Assembly: GCA_035390965.1 (NCBI GenBank) | Contig: DAOPKE010000062.1 | Coordinates: 1 to 15,553, forward strand | Direction: 5' to 3' | Length of the DNA: 15,553 nucleotides | DNA from: GWF2-43-63 sp035390965 | Lineage (GTDB): Bacteria > Bacteroidota > Bacteroidia > Bacteroidales > DTU049 | In this document: positions 13,108 to 15,553 of the stretch, in pieces | How positions within the stretch are numbered: position 1 is the stretch's first letter | Layout: the number at the start of each line of letters is the position of its first letter | Notes under the pieces: generated by a model | Seen by the model: the letters and a program-made list of their open reading frames with translations, nothing else | Database searches by the model: none | Told to the model about the DNA's origin: nothing | Made by a program: the position numbers and the translations under genes

Positions 13108-14325
13108 TTATAGAGCGCCTTCGTCGTAAGCTGTTTCGCCATGTATTGAAACATCAAGGCCTTTTCGTTCATCGTCTTCGCTGACCCTTACTTTCACAAC
13201 CATGTTGATTAAAATCAGCATAATATAGGTGAAAATAAAAGCGTAAGCAGCAGCAGCAGCAACAGCCACAATTTCTTTAAAAAAGAAATCACCGCCACCG
13301 AAATACAAACCGTCGGCGCCGGCCGCATTCACCGCCGATGAAGCGAATACACCCAGCAGTATGGTACCTATTACACCGCCGATTCCGTGTACGCCCCACA
13401 CATCAAGCGCATCGTCCCATTTCATTTTGTTTTTAAGCTGAACCGCCAGATAACAAACGGCACCGGCAGCGACTCCGATAATAGGCGAGGCCCACAACGG
13501 AACAAATCCGGCACAAGGTGTAATGGTTGCCAGACCCGCAATGGATCCGGTCAGTAGCCCGATAAATTTGGGCCGGCCCACATGAATCCATTCAATAACT
13601 ACCCAGGCCACCGTGGCAAATGAAGCTGCAATATCCGTATTCAGAAATGCCAGCGAAGTAATATTATCTACCGCCACTTCGCTGCCGGCATTGAATCCAT
13701 ACCAGCCGAACCACAGCAATCCGCTTCCGATTGCTACAAGCGGAATGCTGTTGGGGGTGCTGTTTTTGTCAACGCGGGCACCAACATAGAATACAGAGGC
13801 CAGCGCAGCAAAACCTGCTGTGGCATGCACCACAATACCGCCTGCAAAATCAAGCACACCCCATTCAGCCAGCATGCCTCCCCCCCAGATCATATGTACA
13901 AACGGGTAATACACCAAAATCTGCCACACGGTTAAAAAGATCATATATGATTTGAAAGTAACACGGTTTGCAAATGCTCCGGTAATAAGTGCCGGTGTGA
14001 TAATGGCAAACATCATCTGATAGGCAATGAAAACGAATTCAGGAATTTTCCCGTTTGTGTACATCGAATCCATGCCGACTCCGGCCAGAAAAGCCTTGTC
14101 GAAGTTTCCGAAAATGCCGCCTGCGCCACCGCTGAAACAAAGCGAATATCCGAATGCAACCCATAAAACCGTTGTCCAGCCAAGCGAAACAAAACTCTGG
14201 ATCATAATACCCAGAATGTTTCTTTTGGTGGCCAATCCTCCGTAGAAAAATGCCAGACCCGGAGTCATAAGCATTACAAGGCTTGTTGCAAGCAACATAA
14301 AGCCGGTTGAACCTGTGTCAATCAT
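13108..14325 (-). CDS. amt: Ammonium transporter, Amt family
   Basis: 405 aa, the usual length for a bacterial Amt channel. Eleven membrane segments are expected. Family hallmarks seen: MTPGLAFFYGGL at 20-31, a conserved aromatic/Trp region (YYPFVHMIWGGG at 139-150), Asp159 in the recruitment site, the twin histidines of the pore, His167 (GIVVHATAG) and His313 (WGVHGIGG), and WFGWYGFNAGS at 205-215. It moves ammonium/ammonia through the inner membrane. The start is fixed by a TAGGAG Shine-Dalgarno sequence on the minus strand (14335-14340). The gene lies 21 bases after the putative porin gene, so they form one transcript. No PII (glnK) gene, the usual partner that blocks Amt, is next to it downstream (a terminator follows). 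The C-terminal tail (RVSEDDERKGLDVSIHGE) is the usual cytoplasmic tail. Confidence 0.97.
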   Translation of the reverse strand: MIDTGSTGFMLLATSLVMLMTPGLAFFYGGLATKRNILGIMIQSFVSLGWTTVLWVAFGYSLCFSGGAGGIFGNFDKAFLAGVGMDSMYTNGKIPEFVFIAYQMMFAIITPALITGAFANRVTFKSYMIFLTVWQILVYYPFVHMIWGGGMLAEWGVLDFAGGIVVHATAGFAALASVFYVGARVDKNSTPNSIPLVAIGSGLLWFGWYGFNAGSEVAVDNITSLAFLNTDIAASFATVAWVVIEWIHVGRPKFIGLLTGSIAGLATITPCAGFVPLWASPIIGVAAGAVCYLAVQLKNKMKWDDALDVWGVHGIGGVIGTILLGVFASSAVNAAGADGLYFGGGDFFFKEIVAVAAAAAYAFIFTYIMLILINMVVKVRVSEDDERKGLDVSIHGETAYDEGAL

Positions 14326-14334
14326 TTTTTTATT

Positions 14335-14340
14335 CTCCTA
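14335..14340 (-). promoter_or_regulatory. Shine-Dalgarno TAGGAG of amt
   Basis: A clear SD sequence 9 bases before the amt ATG. It stands out because most other starts in this window have A/T-rich leaders without one, suggesting high translation of amt. Confidence 0.7.
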
Positions 14341-14346
14341 TTTTTT

Positions 14347-15111
14347 TTAAAGTGTGAATCCGAAAACAAGAAATACATTTTCTGCCATGGGGTTTACCAC
14401 AAATGAGGTGGAAAGCGGCAATGTGAAATCATTGGTGATTTTGACCTCTTTTTTCACCTTGATTCCAAGGTTGACAAATCCCATTGTGTTTCCGTAAAAC
14501 CCGCGCGTGATGCCGGACAGCTTATCATTGTCGGTTGGCTTGTTTGGAGTGAATCCGGCAAACAGATCATAATCGGCCGATTTGCATGTGCCGCTGTAGC
14601 ACAATTCAACGTATGTTGAGTAAAACAATTTGCCATCGGCATGACGTGTGTCGGCGCCATACACATTGGCGGCAACGAGCAGTGATAATGGAAGATCTTC
14701 GGTGCCTTTCCATTTAATGGTTCCTTCAAATATATGTCCGGTCAGGGTATCATTATATTCAAAGTAATTGTTGAAAGCACCGGGTGTTTCGTTCGGAAAG
14801 AAATAATCGGTGATGGTAAAATCCACTTTGTCTTTCAATGTGTAGGTTAGAAACAGATCTGTTTCCTGCGCCTGCGAAAAATTGTTGGTGGCAAATGCAC
14901 CCCAAACGCCGAAAATGAAGTTGAATCCGGTCAGCGAGATAGCCGGCTGAATACTGGGCGATGCGCCGAAATCGGTTCCGCGCCATACATAGCGGCTCAT
15001 GATATCGGCTCCGCTGTTGAACTTTACTTTGGAACTGTCCTGTGCTGAGATTGACAGGGGCATCAACGCGGCGAAAATCAACAGAATGGCAAGTCGGTTT
15101 TTTTGCTTCAT
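14347..15111 (-). CDS. Putative outer-membrane porin, TorF/Gcw_chp-like
   Basis: 254 aa with a signal peptide (ending LSISAQ, about 24). The mature start has SGADIMSRYVWRGTDFGASP, then SIQPAISL, matching the 'S.Y..RG......P..Q..' opening of Gcw_chp/TorF-type proteins. Alternating beta-strands follow (FIFGVWGAFAT, TDLFLTYTLKDKVDFTITDYFF, FVNLGIKVKKEVKI) and the protein ends with a Phe-containing strand (VFLVFGFTL), as expected of outer-membrane barrels. A short Cys pair (CYSGTC) lies near 180. It is the first gene of a unit with amt and could be the outer-membrane entry for ammonium or another small nitrogen compound (inference from context). Family membership is by recall of the opening motif, not a search. 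Confidence 0.75.
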   Translation of the reverse strand: MKQKNRLAILLIFAALMPLSISAQDSSKVKFNSGADIMSRYVWRGTDFGASPSIQPAISLTGFNFIFGVWGAFATNNFSQAQETDLFLTYTLKDKVDFTITDYFFPNETPGAFNNYFEYNDTLTGHIFEGTIKWKGTEDLPLSLLVAANVYGADTRHADGKLFYSTYVELCYSGTCKSADYDLFAGFTPNKPTDNDKLSGITRGFYGNTMGFVNLGIKVKKEVKITNDFTLPLSTSFVVNPMAENVFLVFGFTL

Positions 15112-15409
15112 ATGCTTTGTTTTAATTCGCTACAAAGCAATAAAACCCGCACCAAATGCAGAATACCGGATTAACGAAAAAGCATGCGTGTATTACGGAA
15201 TCTTCACTAGGTGAATCACGTATTTTTCAAAAATCAGATTTCGATTATTTTATTCCCGATGGTATATTTAATCAGCTCAACTATTCCTGAACATCGACAC
15301 TTTAATTTCGCCCATTCTAAAAAAAAACAGATATTATGAATTTTGATTAATTCAGGCCGTTTATGCGGGTTTACCAGCACTATAAATTGCGTTTTTTCTA
15401 AAAGAATAC

Positions 15410-15428
15410 TGACATCCGGAGGATGTCA
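15410..15428. repeat. GGA-triloop hairpin, variant stem
   Basis: TGACATCC-GGA-GGATGTCA: an 8-bp stem with the same GGA loop as the 2773/2820 hairpins, but a different stem in which both arms have changed together. Confidence 0.75.
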
Positions 15429-15441
15429 AACAATAATAGCG

Positions 15442-15496
15442 TCCGGCGGGCTTGTCATCACGTGGAACGTGACAAGCTGTTTTACGTGAAGCCGGA
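15442..15496. repeat. Compound palindromic element
   Basis: TCCGGC (15442-15447) can pair with GCCGGA (15491-15496). Inside lies GCTTGTCA...TGACAAGC, or alternatively TCACGT-GGA-ACGTGA, again with a GGA triloop. It ends where the 52-bp repeat starts. Confidence 0.6.
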
Positions 15497-15500
15497 TATA

Positions 15501-15552
15501 ATACCAAAGTGATTTATAAATCGGTTCAATTATTTTTGGGAGACTCCGGAGG
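15501..15552 (+). repeat. 52-bp interspersed repeat, copy 3 (at window edge)
   Basis: 51 of 52 bases match 2522-2573, same orientation. Like copy 2 it seems about to enter a GACTCCGGAGGA... hairpin, but the window ends at 15553. Confidence 0.9.
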
Positions 15553-15553
15553 A

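Larger units (their letters stand above)
15112..15553. other. Intergenic region with palindromic repeats
   Basis: No gene is visible. The left part (15112-15400) is A/T-rich and holds the presumed promoter of the porin-amt unit (a weak CAAAGCAA, i.e. TTGCTTTG on the minus strand, at 15133-15140). The right part holds a TGACATCC-GGA-GGATGTCA hairpin, a compound hairpin region (15442-15496) and the 52-bp repeat cut by the window edge. Confidence 0.7.

Overview
The window looks like a chromosomal stretch from an environmental member of the Bacteroidota. The evidence is direct: type IX secretion (T9SS) C-terminal sorting domains of both type A (a short C-terminal domain starting YPNPTTDF) and type B (CHU_C, 'gliding motility-associated C-terminal'), SprB-type and PKD modules, PorT-like outer-membrane barrels, AT-rich leaders with few Shine-Dalgarno sites, and -7 promoter elements matching TAnnTTTG. 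I see no rRNA, tRNA, CRISPR array, transposase or phage structural gene.

Layout. (1) 1-247: intergenic, with copy A of a repeat that carries a terminator-like hairpin. (2) 248-2421, minus strand: a two-gene unit made of a small T9SS type A cargo protein and, 2 bases downstream, a 561-aa surface protein whose centre is ten 14-residue YadA-head-like repeats. (3) 2422-4115: about 1.7 kb without a convincing gene, packed with several unrelated repeat families (triloop hairpins, a 52-bp interspersed repeat, copy B of the terminator repeat, a CCTYAN hexamer tract) and one possible gene remnant. (4) 4116-5429, plus strand: a 'passenger-less' type B T9SS sorting domain protein, then 3 bases later a membrane-anchored triple helix-hairpin-helix protein of the ComEA type. 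(5) 5614-7537, minus strand: biotin carrier protein and carboxyltransferase of a biotin-dependent acyl-CoA carboxylase or decarboxylase, without the biotin carboxylase. (6) 7826-11788, plus strand: a small secreted protein, a 923-aa SprB/PKD/CHU_C surface protein with an almost lysine- and arginine-free N-terminal half, and an outer-membrane beta-barrel protein. (7) 11851-12954, minus strand: a secreted protein made of two nearly identical 161-residue repeats. (8) 13108-15111, minus strand: a TorF/Gcw_chp-like putative porin followed by the ammonium channel Amt. (9) 15112-15553: intergenic repeats, ending inside another copy of the 52-bp repeat seen at 2522.

How it works together. Most genes encode exported or surface proteins (T9SS cargo, outer-membrane barrels). 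The two metabolic units are acyl-CoA carboxylation/decarboxylation and ammonium uptake. The most unusual material is non-coding: intergenic hairpins that keep a GGA triloop while both stem arms change together, a direct repeat 51/52 identical at 2522 and 15501, and a repeat that seems to be a portable terminator. No complete new enzymatic or defence system is visible. The strongest candidates for something undescribed are the hairpin/repeat family, the minimal T9SS type B protein coupled to the HhH gene, and the tandem-duplicated secreted protein.
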